Assembly: GCA_025267735.1 (NCBI GenBank)
Contig: CM046303.1
Span: 29,488,380-29,552,379 of the forward strand
DNA from: Mactra quadrangularis
Taxonomy: Eukaryota > Mollusca > Bivalvia > Venerida > Mactridae
DNA: 64,000 nucleotides
Direction: 5' to 3'
Part shown: piece by piece, positions 44,502 through 55,874 of the stretch
Layout: each line of letters starts with the position of its first letter
How positions within the stretch are numbered: the first letter of the stretch is position 1
The notes under the pieces: model-generated
Seen by the model: the letters and a program-made list of their open reading frames with translations, nothing else
What the model was told of the DNA's origin: nothing
The model's database searches: none
Position numbers and translations under genes: made by a program

Positions 44502-45961
44502 TTGAAAATATATAAGTCCTTGTACCCTCTCTGGAAACACTTCAGTTTTTCTCTGACCTTGATTAGGGTTTTAAAATTGTATTCATGTAAGCATATAATT
44601 ATTTTTATTATGAAAAAATTGACTTTTTTAGGTGTGTATGTCATTGTGGTAAACTATAGTTTGATCAAATAGTTGTAAAAATATTTTTATAGTGTCTATC
44701 TATAACAATCTATTCGATCAAGATTTGAATAGAGATAATTTACTTTTCTGCATTTAAACAGTCCCATACTTACACCAGAGGCATTCTATGTATACTGTCA
44801 AACATTTATTTTACATAGAATTTGGACCAGTGCACATCTTAAATGGGTGACCTTGTATGAAAATGGACAGGATTTTTATAATTTTTTATTGCTATTTAAT
44901 ATGTGTTGAGTTGATAGGTCTGCTCACAGTACATGCTCTTGAAGCAGATGGAAACTGATCAAAATTTAATATTTCCTATTCTTAACCATGCTTTGAATGG
45001 ATAGCACATAAAATAAATTACATGTATGTACCTTACCCAGATAATAAGAAAAAAAAATAAGAAAAACCTTTTAAGATAATGTTTGCTCTGACATTGATAA
45101 AGACATTTGGAGATAAGTTTTATGAAAGTTATACATGCATATGATATTCATATGAAGTGTGGATAGTTCAAAATGATATTGATTATTATCATTTTCTTTG
45201 TACATGTATTCTGAATTTCATGCACTTGTATTAGTATAGAGTTAAAAGAATTTATTCACTTTAAATGTATGTTTTGTTATGTTCAGTTTATTCATTTCAA
45301 TTGATCTCGAGTCTTGAGTCCACATACTGGTTCTCCTGTACTTAACTTAAGGAGACAAGTATTTCCTAGTTTCTTTCTCTAGTGATTATTCTGAAACAGA
45401 ATAGCAGGGCACTACATGCTGACCTTTTCTCTCCTCCCTGCCTTTTTGCTCATCCTTATGCAGAAATTGTTGCTTCGAAACATTGTCTCCCTTATGTGCT
45501 CTGCCCCTTTTCTGGCTCCCTCTTGCCCTTTTCTGAGTTCTCGAATAGTCTGACATCGAAAACTGTTTAAGAAATTTAACCCTGAAAACTGTGTTGTATT
45601 TTATTTACCGGTACTTGTTTTGTTGCCATGGTGATTTAAAGAAAGTTGACCTAAAAACTTAAGTTCAATCACATACAAGAGTTTGTACATGTAACCTTAT
45701 ACCCTCAAACATATACAATATATGACAGTTATTTTAAAGTTAAGGAGATCCGGAATCTTCAGTTTAATCACATCATAAAGTTTGATCTGTGACCTTTTAC
45801 AATGTATAAAATCAACTTAAAATTGTAACAACACAGCCTCTCTCATTGTTGTATGAAATACAATGTATATCTATCTATCTACTTACATACAAACAGTAAT
45901 TAGATTGTTTATTGTTGACCATACATACAATGGATTATATCATACTCTATACAATGTACTG

Positions 45962-46269
45962 TACAGGTCGTAGTCTAGGTCATGCGTGTTTTTGTACTTT
46001 AAATAATAGACTTGCCCACTGAATAGGTGAATAAGCTGATGCATGAACAGCATTTTATGGATTAAACCATACAACTTTGATATTTAACATTTATTTTAAA
46101 TACTGTATACCGGGGTATGCACATTTTAAATTTTGTACAGTGGTATGTTCATAAAATAATTGTTAAATAACTAAACTATAAAACTGAAAAAAATAATACA
46201 TCCCTAAATATTGGTGTGTAATAAAACTGGCTATGTTTATATACGCAATGTTTACAAGGACAACCTGTA
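45962..46269. mobile_element. MITE family M1, copy 2
   Basis: TACAGGTCGTAGTCTAGGTC ... 'acaaggacaacctgta'. It aligns along its whole length with 1825-2113, with scattered substitutions, and is TA-flanked. Confidence 0.8.
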
Positions 46270-47013
46270 GATTGTTTGATATGTAAATTAGAAATGTTGA
46301 TTTACAATTATTCACTTTCCCCTTTAATCTTACCACAATGTATTCATTGTAACAGCTAGACTAATAAATATCACACCCAATGTTCTATATCTCATTAAAA
46401 TAAGACTGTTAAACACTCCACTACATTTCCCCTGCAATATAACTGTAGACCTGGTGGTTTTTGTTTAGGGTCATGTTTTGGTGAACTTTCAACTTCTGTG
46501 ATGTTGATGTTACTGTAAAATTTACTCTGAAACAAAAGTAAATGTAGAGTCATCAGATTGTATGGCATTAAAATAAACTTAATTCAGAAGTTCTTAGTTT
46601 TTCCAGGGACACAGAGTAGCCTTAATAATTGAAGTAGCTTTAGGAAATTTCTTAAAGAAAAATCTGTTTAAAAGCAAGGTTGATATCGCATTGAATCAAA
46701 TAACTCTAAATTATCCCTACTTATTAGAAAATCTAATCTTATGTTACTTATGTAGTTAAATGCTATCTATCTACCATAATATGCTTAGATCCTACATCTT
46801 TTAAATTGTTTAATTTGGTATAATAAATTGTGGGAAACTCATTACTTTCTGTTTTGTCAATGTTATTTATTATAATATATGAATTTAGTTTGTGATTATA
46901 TTTGATACATTTTACATGGAGACGATGTAAAACCTAACAGTCTGTGATAAAAATACTGCATCAGAAGACCAATTTCAAAACTCAAATTTGTGTTTTTTTC
47001 TGTCCGTGTGCAG

Positions 47014-47198
47014 GTGGTAGAAACTACATACACTACAAGGGAAAACCCATGTATTTGAATTCCAGATTAAGTAATGCTGGAACTAGCTACCACTTTGGAA
47101 CACTAAGTTCAAGTTTTATGCATTATCTTTCTGGGCTACAGTCCTGGGATTTCGGCATGGTTTATTTGAAGACTAAAGACATTGAAGTTGTGTATTAG
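47014..47198 (+). CDS. Orphan exon-like open frame, unknown product
   Basis: A good acceptor ('tgtgtttttttctgtccgtgtgcag', ending 47013) opens a frame of about 61 codons. It starts GGRNYIHYKGKPMYLNS, continues through HFGTLSSSFMHYLSGLQSWDFGMVYL and ends at TAG 47196-47198. Its composition (aromatic residues, Gly, Ser) is protein-like rather than repeat-like. I recognise no family, and no partner exon was found on this strand. It could be the last exon of an unrecognised gene, an exon of the prominin-like locus (no resemblance seen), or chance. Confidence 0.3.
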
Positions 47199-47216
47199 AC
47201 ATAATTTTCGAAACTA

Positions 47217-47345
47217 AATCATGTAGACCAGTTGTCAGTCACTGACATAAGTATTGGCCTTGTAACTGGTTAACAGCTTAATCCAGGGATTAACCTTTCC
47301 AGGAACAGTGAGTTAGTTGACTCACCACTGTGATTTTAGTTGCTT
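47217..47345 (+). mobile_element. SINE family A, 3' fragment
   Basis: 'aatcatgtagaccagttgtc' + 'agtcactga', 'gtaactggttaacagctta', 'taacctttccaggaacagtg' and 'gttgactcaccactgtg'. It lies just after the orphan frame. Confidence 0.85.
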
Positions 47346-47359
47346 AATAGACTGTTTAC

Positions 47360-47378
47360 CCCCCCCCCCCCCCCCCCG
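47360..47378. repeat. Poly-C tract
   Basis: About 18-19 consecutive C. Confidence 0.95.
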
Positions 47379-48029
47379 ATTATTTTTAGCTTTCCACCTA
47401 GACTACTACAATTTTTACACCATTTTCTATCAAATGATCTGTAAAATACAATATAAAACAACACTTAAAGAACAACCCATACATCACATCTAAGCCTCTA
47501 ATTTGAACTTCTAGTCATATATCAACTGACTAGTTAATTGTGAAGTTTTCTCACCTGTCTGGCTGGCCAATGTTTGAAATATTAATACTTTATGTATGGT
47601 AGAAGTACTTTGATATATTTTTATAAACAGATCTTTACTGTTTCAACCAGAACCTGGCAGATGTTTATGAGTTAATGGTTTAATCTATATCTTGTCTACA
47701 TGTTAATACCCTGTTACACTCTAAGATATGTAGAATGAAGAAACCAATTCAGATTTTTGTTCAGAGGGACAGGATCCGATTTCTGAAGACCTGGTGCAAT
47801 CATTTTGAATCTCATATATTATTTGTACTGTACTGTAACCATTGTAAGCTAATTCTTTTGATGTTTTGGTAGTTTAGAGACACTCTGAGTCCCATATTTA
47901 TTATTATTACATATTTTTATATACTGAGCTATGAAGTTCTAAGCAAATGACATTGTAACTGTTGTAAATAATGCCATTGCTATTAATTTTATTGCATTTT
48001 AATGTTAGCGTAGTGAGTATCATGTTGTT

Positions 48030-48338
48030 TGTTTGTTTGTTTGTTGGGTTTAACGCCGTAGCAACACATTGTATAGGCCATATAAAGGCGGTCAGTCAAC
48101 CTGCTCACTCTTCCTGGAAAGGCTAAATCTCTGGATTTAGCTGTTAACCAACTACTAAGCACATACTTTCGTGACTGACAACTGCCCTACATAATTAAAA
48201 ATCATTGGTAGGAGGGAGAATGGCCATAGAAATAATTTCATGCCCAAGCTCCACGAAAGTATGCCACACCCGGGAATCGAAACCACGACCCCTCGATCAG
48301 TAGACTTATGTGCTATCAACTGAGCTAGCCGGATGGCA
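48030..48338 (-). mobile_element. SINE family A, full-length copy
   Basis: The reverse strand gives the whole family order: 'ccggctagctcagttgatag', 'ggtttcgattcccgggtg' (B box), 'gtggagcttgggcatgaaa', 'ggccattctccctcctacc', 'agggcagttgtcagtcac', 'gttaacagctaaatccagag', 'gcctttccaggaagagtgag', 'gttgactgaccgcc', 'acaatgtgttgctacggcgt', then AAAC repeats. It is useful as the reference copy. Confidence 0.93.
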
Positions 48339-48664
48339 CCAGTATCATGTTAAAATCATGCTAATATAATTCAATAATATTAATTAAACATGTAATTCTC
48401 AATGCCAGTGTTTTGTAAAGAAAAAATCTTCCTCAAAATCGGCAAAATGTTGCATGCACTAGTACAGTATTTGTGATGGTTAGCCCAACTTAGAGCTTAT
48501 ATAAAGTAGTGTGACCATGCCTTGAAATATTGTATAAAACATAAATTATATCAAGTGTAAATTATTTATGCTTTCTTGACCAGGATGCCTTGATACTTGA
48601 CCGGTAAAGTAAGATGTTCATAATAATCAATATCAATATTTCAGTTTTTGATGAAAAACATACA

Positions 48665-48870
48665 TTCAATACCAGGTTATTACAATTTACCCCCTGTCAT
48701 CCAAAACCAGGCTGTTACAATTTACCCACTGTCATCCAATACCAGGCTGTTACAATTTACCCCCTGTCATCCAATACCAGGCTGTTACAATTTACCCCCT
48801 TTCATCCAATACTAGGCTGTTACAATTTACTCCCAATCATCTCTAACACTAGGATGTTATAATTTACTCC
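48665..48870. repeat. Tandem repeat, about 35-bp unit, six copies
   Basis: Units of the type 'caggctgttacaatttaccc' + 'cctgtcatccaatac', gradually diverging toward the 3' side. The Tyr/Pro-rich open frame through it is a by-product. Confidence 0.92.
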
Positions 48871-49203
48871 CCTAAACATGCATGTTTAACTCTCTTTTTT
48901 CTTGTGGTCTGTTATTTTATTTTTGCATCTAGTATTTCACCCAGATGACATATTCTTGTATTCAGTCAAGCCAGCGATTTTTTGTCTGATAAAATATTTA
49001 ATTTTATAAAGATGGGTGGGACAAGGCATACAAACATTTATGGTATCTTGTTTCTTTGCTGTAAAGGAAGGAGAGATCAGGTGTCATATGACATCTGTTT
49101 TGTAATATTAGTAAAAGAAATGGTGTCACAATAATTATTGTATCTTACATTTTTTCAAATCTCCATGCAAAAATATTTATTCTTGCATACAAGTATGCTT
49201 TTT

Positions 49204-49380
49204 CATATACATTAACCCCACTGTTTTAAATACTCACTACAGTACTTCTGTTCTAACAATCAATTAAAATAGATACATGTATTACTGTTTATGTATGGGG
49301 ATTATTGATCAAACTCTGAGTATTAAAATCAGTGGGTTAAAGTATGCGCTATGGAGAGTTAAATAAAATTTAACAATAAC
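49204..49380. mobile_element. MITE M2 copy with clear inverted ends
   Basis: 'acattaaccccactgtttta' + 'aatactcactacagtacttctg' at the left; inward from 49350 'actttaacccactgatttta' + 'atactcaga'. It is followed by 'ggagagttaaataaaattta', also seen near 20915-20930. Confidence 0.75.
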
Positions 49381-50288
49381 ATTATTTAAATCAAAGTGCT
49401 GAAAACATTCATTCATGCAGAAATTCATGCATTTAAATCCAAGCTTTGTTCAAACCTACCTGCATAACAAATATCATTTTTGGGTACATGCATTTAGAGC
49501 ATGACCTTGTCAAAGTCGTTACTTGAAACAGATAACAAATTATTACCAAACTTCCTGAATGACAAGATTTAAAACTTAGATAACAAATACAAATATTGTA
49601 TCTTGAAATGAGAATTGTCTTATTTGATTGAAATATTGATCACTTATCTGCGAAATATGAAAAATACAACCAATCTAAGTTTTGAGTACTATTAAAGTGT
49701 CAAATATGGGCCGTGAAATTGCTAAGTATGGGCTGATGGTTTGTCAAATATCCCCTCTCTCCCTGCAAAATGTAAGTATTTTCTTATGGTCTTTATTTCT
49801 CTACATCATTTTTGTTTAGTTTAATGATCCATGCATGAATAATAATAATAAATAACTTTAAGTTTAGAAATTTTTAAATCTAATCTCTTCCTGGTTGTAG
49901 ACAATCTTCAATTATTCACTTGTAGTGATTTAGTTTGATAAAATACCCTGTGACAAGGAGGCTTGAATTTTGATCATAGAAGTTCAAATTGATACTTTAA
50001 ACCTGCACAATATTGATATCTGGTTAAAGTATATTTCAGCTCATTTTATTTAGCAAATCTTTTAAAACTCAGACTAATGTATACTTAAAGAAAAAAGAGT
50101 AGTAAATACTTATAAATATGATTATTTTGCACCCAATTTTTGTGAAACATTCACACTCTTAAATTGCAGTTTTTACTGAAGCCAATACCACACTATTAAA
50201 GTACAATATAAGTGCTAATTATGCTTACTATGAAGTTTTTGATAAATGTAAACTTGTTTAACATTGATTTATATTACATTTCTTTAAG

Positions 50289-50548
50289 CTGCCTTGCTAG
50301 CTCAGTAGGTAGTGCACAAGTCCACTGTATGAGGAGTCATAGGTTTCGACTCCCAGACGGGGCATCCTTCAGTGCAGCTTGATCATGAAATAAATACTTC
50401 TATCATTCTCCCTCCTCCTCCCTCACAGACAGGAGTATGCACCTGAAGTAAATGGTTTAGCCTTTCCAGGAAAGGTGTGTAGGTTGACTGACTGGCGTGA
50501 TATAAAATATATATTGTGAGGCTACAGTTTGAAACTCAATCCCCCAAA
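50289..50548 (+). mobile_element. SINE family A copy
   Basis: 'ttgctagctcagtaggtagt', 'ggtttcgactcccag', 'cagcttgatcatgaaataaa', 'cattctccctcctcc', 'gcctttccaggaaaggtg' and 'gttgactgactggcgtg' in order, with an internal deletion. Confidence 0.85.
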
Positions 50549-50852
50549 ATACAATATTTTTTTAAAATACAAATTTAGAAATTTAGATTTCCAAGACTTG
50601 AAACTGCCACCCATGAGTTTAAACTTTCAATATTTTACAGCTTTCTGTTTATGAATATTTGATTTTTTGTATATCTTTGTACTTCTGTGTATTATATTTA
50701 AACATGTAAAAATGAGTAACAAATAATTACAAACAAGAAATATCTTTAAAAAAGATATTCGGCGCTGTGAAGGATTCATTATGTTTGAAGTATAAATGTG
50801 TATGGTATTATCTTAATTTGTTTTAATTCCCAAATAAGTTAAATAATTTTTT

Positions 50853-51107
50853 CGAGATCCACATATTGAAATTTTGGGACCTTAAACTTTTTCTAGACCC
50901 ACCTATTGAAAATTTGTATCCGTATTCTAAACATTCTTTTCGGGTCTGCATATTGAAATTTTGGATCTGTACACTAAACTATCTTACTGGGACCTGCATA
51001 TCAAAAACGTTTAACCCATATTATTATTCGGGCCCACATATTGAAATTTGGGACCGTAGGGACCGTAAATCTAACTTTTTCGGGACTGCATTGAAAAATA
51101 AATAATG
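50853..51107. repeat. Tandem repeat of about 45 bp ('ccacatattgaaattttggga')
   Basis: Five to six diverged units of 'gggacc-cacatattgaaattt' + 'tgggaccgt...taaacttttttc'. A single unit recurs at 52553-52615, beyond the mariner-like element. Confidence 0.8.
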
Positions 51108-51230
51108 AGTTGCGGATTTATTGAATTTTTCACAATGTTTTCGCGACCAAAATTTAACAAAGGACGGTAACCAAACAATCATATATTTCTAATTCGAAGA
51201 ATAAATACATTGTAAAATTAATATAATTAA

Positions 51231-52259
51231 TACGAGGGGTGTCCCAGTAAATCGTGGACTGTGTTTGTTGCAAAAAAAGTACGCGCAACTTTAGCGCCAA
51301 CTTTTAAGTGCCATTAAATGTATGTGTTGTAAGTAAGTATGCTAAATTTATAGACGGTTAATTGAAAAATAAATGTTTTGCTTCAATTTATAAGACACTA
51401 GGTATGAAAAGGCGGCGCAAGTCAACGTCATATAGACGTCAGGTCTATGAAATCATTTTTATTCACTCTCCAAGTTCGTCTTGTTGTGAACAGTGACATG
51501 TACAGACAATGTATTTACTTCATTATTTACTTTACAAATTTGTTTTCGTCTTACTTTTGCTACAAAATTGTTACATCAGTCTCAAAATATTAGTACGGTC
51601 AATGATATAATGGTCCACGGGTTAAGTATCCAACTTAATTTTGAATAACACTTTCAGTAGTTTTTGGTACGATAAATTCAGTGGCTAAATTACACAATAA
51701 ATAACTACTCTACCATATGTAGTATGCACAAGGTATACTTAATGATTCCTTTCATCTGTCTATGTGTTTGAATTCAAATTTATACCCACCAATGTAGTGC
51801 CAGGCTGATTATGAAACTGAGTTGCAATTACATAAACTCAATCTTGTCCTGACATCACCTTATCTCGTTGATGTCACATTTTTATGTTTCAGTTCAAATG
51901 CGTATTGCACTCTTGTGTACACATTTTATGATATGAGATTTGGTGTGATAATATATTGATAATTTCTGCGAATGTCTATGTAAAAATAAAATGCAATAAA
52001 AAAGTTTAAGTTTAAATTTTGCTGTTCACTTGAACTCAGTATGAACGAATATACAAGTGTAAAAGTGGTTGCGCCGCATGCACATACCTTGTATTAGTTA
52101 AACATTAAAATGACGCCTTTAATGCAAGTTCTTATTGGTCAAATGCCTAATTTGTATAAAAATATGACTAACAAACAGTCTTGTAAATTATGATCACCAT
52201 GTGACGTAAGGAAAGAAAGTTATGGACAAAGTACACGATTTACTGGGACACCCCTCGTA
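51231..52259. mobile_element. Mariner-like non-autonomous element, about 1.03 kb
   Basis: Both ends read TACGAGGGGTGTCCCAGTAA and on into ATCGTG, identical for 26 bases counting the TA target dinucleotides. Start 'CGAGGGGTGT' with TA flanks is typical of Tc1/mariner elements. No transposase frame longer than short open stretches exists inside, so it is defective or mobilised in trans. Confidence 0.88.
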
Positions 52260-52552
52260 CATAGCTTGAATTTAGGAAGAAATTTAAACAAAATCAGTAT
52301 GCAGGAATCAAGTTAATTTTTGCCCTTGGTGACCTTTTGACCTAAATGCCGGTCAAAGTGTGACCTAAAACTGTACATTTTCCTGTAAGATATTAAATAC
52401 ACATGAACAAACACATTTCATATGGATTTGGACTATTAACATAAATATTTCTCTTATCATTTGCAATGATTAGTGGGTAAATTGAAGTCTTTACATGTTT
52501 GGCGACTTCAATGTCCCAAAGGGAAGTAATCATGCAATAAACCAAACATTTA

Positions 52553-52615
52553 ATTCGAGACCGCATATTGAACATTTGGGATCCCTATTACTAAACTTTA
52601 CTTCGGGACAACGAA
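52553..52615. repeat. Isolated unit of the 45-bp tandem repeat
   Basis: 'cgagaccgcatattgaacat' + 'ttgggatcc...taaactttacttcgggac' matches units of the 50853-51107 array. Confidence 0.7.
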
Positions 52616-52944
52616 TAGTATCAAATATTTTATTCACTTCTCTCTACCGAGAAGAATTTCATTGGACAAACAGGAATAGTAGAGCAAATTGCATTGGTTA
52701 AAAATATAGGTCAAAAGTTGGCTTAGACGCTGCGCCGATAAAAAAAATTTTAAACTCTTTGCACATGCAATTTGTTCCCACTGATAATACAGTCATAGTT
52801 AGGTGTCCTTGTTAGAAATCATCTTAAGTTGATCACATGATGAGATTTAATCTGATTACGGGGTATTTTCTCAAGTGTTGTATGATAACAGTACCAAACA
52901 TGGTTTTTCTTGGATTTTATCAATAGATTGTGAAACAAGTTCTC

Positions 52945-53135
52945 AAAACTTAGATTACTCACTTTAGAGTCCACTTCCTGGTCCCCTAGTACTGAGTTAG
53001 TAGGATAAATTTTCTTGCTCAAGGAAAACAACAGTGTAGGTTTTCTTGATGGGATTCGAACCCAATGACTATCCAATGGCTATCCAATGACTACGAATCC
53101 AACATCATAATCGCTTGGCCACACTTGCTCCAGAC
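52945..53135 (-). mobile_element. SINE family B, fuller copy
   Basis: The reverse strand starts 'agtgtggccaagcgattatg' (A-box region), then 'gggttcgaatcccatc' (B-box) and the body 'aacctacactgttgttttcc', 'ctaactcagtactagggg', 'accaggaagtggactc'. It has an internal short tandem 'ccattggatag' in the variable-arm position. Confidence 0.75.
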
Positions 53136-53917
53136 TTTACTTGGGGTTGAGGGTTTTCTTGGCAATGGTTGTTTTCTTGGTCTCCAAGTACTTAATACAA
53201 ATGTACTTCATGTTTTAAATCCTTGTTCTAATTTTTACAGATGTTAGTTTTATTAGTGAAAATGTTTGGGAGGAGTTCTGAAGATTTCTTCTTCTGTATG
53301 AAATATCCTGAAATTCTGTTCCTACTTAAAATTCCATACATGTATACTGAAGTCAAGAAATTTCTGTTTTTTTCCCCATTAAAATATCCCAAAGTCTTGA
53401 AATTTGGAAAATCTGGAATTGACAATTCTGAGCTTTCATCTATGTAGTTATGTTGTAATTTTGAAAATACTCTGTTGGAAAATTATTGTCATTACACCGA
53501 CAGTCTTTTGACTCCATCCTTGATTATATCTGATATGATTGACTTCAACAATGCTTGACTTTTGGATTTGTTTTACTTGAACATGTAAGATAGATAATTA
53601 AGATTGAACATGCGCTCCATTGTTTTATCTTGTGTTGCTGGGTATTAACTAATCTATGATAGGTTTCCTATAAATATTTTATCCATGTTAATTATACATC
53701 CTGTATAGTAATGGGATGTAGTAAGTTTTGTATAAATACAGGTGTTTCGATACAGCTAGAATTTTTACGGTACATGAAGAAATTGATGGTAAATTGGTAC
53801 CTTTGAGATTTTACTGTGTGTCTCTTTACATTTTCATGCACTATGATCTCACAACCCATGAAAATTGGGTATTTTTTCACCCATTGCTTTAAATTTTCAC
53901 TTGTGCTAGCCTGATTT

Positions 53918-54968
53918 TTAGCTCGACTTTACGAAGTAATGTAGAGCTCTCCTACTCGCCCCGGCGTCCGCGTCCGCGTCCACACTTCTGATTAAAGTTT
54001 TTGTGCAGTAAAATACTTTCTTCTATATCTTTGTTATTTCTTAAGATATTAACTTCAAACTTTAAATATATGTTCCTTACTATCAACCACATCTCATGTG
54101 ACAAGGTCCATAACTCCAAACACATTTTTTCAAGAATTATCTCCCCTTGAACTGATTGAAGTTTTTGTGCACAGATTAAAGTTTTTGTGCAGTAAAATAC
54201 TTTCTTCTGTATCTTTGTTATTTCTTAAGATATTAACTTCAAACTTTAAATATATGTTCCTTTCTATCAATCACATCTCATGTGACATGGTCCATAACTG
54301 GGAATGCATTTTTTTCAGAATTATCTCCCCTTGAACTTAGAGTTTTCTTTAAAAATGTTTGTTTTTACTGCAACTGTTTTATTTCTTTAGGTATTGATTT
54401 CAAACTTTAAATATATGTTCCTTATTATCAACCACATCTCATGTGACAAGGTTCATAACTCTGTATACATTATTTTCAAAGTTATCCCCCTTGAACTTAT
54501 AGTTTTCTTTAATAAATATTTGTTTTTACTGCAACTGTTTTATTTCTTTAGGTATTGACTTTAAATATATGTTCCTTATTATCAACCACATCTCATGTGA
54601 CAAGGTTCATAACTCCAAATATATTTTTTTTCAGAATTATCTCCCCTTGAAATTAGAGTTTTCTTTAAAAAATGTTTGTTTTTACTGCAACTGTTTTATT
54701 TCTTCAGGTATTGACTTCAAACTTTAGATATATGTTCCTTATTATCAACCACATCTCATGTGAAAAGATTCATAACTCCTTATACATTTTTTCAGAGTTA
54801 TCCCCCTTGAACTTATAGTTTTCTATTTATTTCTTTTTTTTTCTTTGAATTTGTTAAGGTTATATTTTCAAATTTTAAAATATGTATGTTCCTTATCATC
54901 AACCACATCTCCTGTGACAAACACTTACTAAGTCGAGCATGCTGTCTCCTCTGACAGCTCTTGTTTGC
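53918..54968. mobile_element. Satellite-cored repetitive element with GCTCGACTT ends
   Basis: The left end 'tagctcgactttacgaagta' + 'atgtagagct...ccccggcgtccgcgtcc' and right end 'taagtcgagcatgctgtctc' + 'ctctgacagctcttg' are partly inverted (AGCTCGACTT / AAGTCGAGC). Between lie about five units of 170-185 bases with 'ttcaaactttaaatatatgt' + 'tcctta.tatcaaccacatctcatgtgac'. The architecture resembles the tandem-repeat-cored non-autonomous elements known from bivalves (pearl/Helitron type). That assignment is inference. Confidence 0.75.
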
Positions 54969-54994
54969 CAAGCCCTAATTTTCATGTCCGAGTA

Positions 54995-55325
54995 ATATTT
55001 GGATGATTCATTGGTGGCGGGGCACTCGTGGAGTGGGTTTGGGAGGGGCGTTCCAATAGCTCTTATAAGCAAAAGTCTTGAGTTTAATTACTGGTTTGGG
55101 ACCTACATACCAATTGGAGTTTGACCATGAAACATTTTTTACGGCCATTCGCCCTCCTATACCTCTGTGAATATCAAGTAGGGCAGTTGTCAGCCTCTAG
55201 TGAGAGTATGTTGCTTAGTGCTAGGTTAAAGGCTTTTTAGTAAAAGATCTATGCCTATCTGAGGAATATGAGTAGGACTGACTGTATCAATATGACTGAA
55301 CAATGTGTTGAAATACTGTGTAAAG
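54995..55325 (+). mobile_element. SINE family A, diverged copy
   Basis: 'gcaaaagtcttgagtttaat', 'ttggagtttgaccatgaaac', 'ggccattcgccctcctatac', 'agggcagttgtcagcct', 'gagtaggactgactg' and 'gaacaatgtgttga' in order. Confidence 0.75.
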
Positions 55326-55332
55326 CACCATA

Positions 55333-55575
55333 TGGCAACACTTACTTTCATGGAGCTTGGTCATGAAATTATTTCTGCAGCCATTCTCCCTCCTACCAAG
55401 GATTCCTAATCATGTAGGGCAGTTGTCAGTCACTGATGAAAGTATGCACCTTGTAACTGGTGAACAGCTAAAACCAGAGATTTAGCCTCTCTGGGAACAG
55501 TGGGTAGGTTGACTGACTACTGTTATATGACCTATACAATGTGTTGCTTTGGTGTTAAACCCCCACAAAAAAAGC
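55333..55575 (+). mobile_element. SINE family A, headless copy in tandem
   Basis: Starts at 'ttactttcatggagcttggt' and runs through 'attctccctcctacc', 'agggcagttgtcagtcactg', 'gatttagcctctctgggaac' and 'caatgtgttgctttggtgtt' to an A-rich tail. It directly follows another copy in the same orientation. Confidence 0.88.
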
Positions 55576-55874
55576 ACCAAACATTGCATTACAGATACCT
55601 AAAATGTAATTCCAATAAGGGTTTATAGTAGTGTAAAATGTTTAATGTGATAAATTACAGGACATTGTCAAATTAAAGATTACAATGTCTTTATTAAAGG
55701 TTAAATCAGTCTATGTAAATTGTTTCACATAGTTATTAAATTATAAACCCTTTAAGTTCAAGTACTTAAACAATATTTGATAAAACTGTCCATGTCTTTC
55801 ATATTGACCACAAGTAATGTATTCATAACAGTTATAAGTTTAGTAAGTTAATAGTTTAAAATGTTCTGGCCAGA

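Noticed and set aside
48614..48862. 82-codon frame with repeated 'LLQFTP' peptides
   Set aside because: It is a reading of the 35-bp tandem repeat.
50866..51105. 79-codon frame at the 45-bp tandem array
   Set aside because: It is explained by the repeat; no protein family seen.
53228..53447. Overlapping plus and minus frames of about 65 codons
   Set aside because: No family resemblance, opposite-strand overlap, low-complexity Phe/Lys composition.
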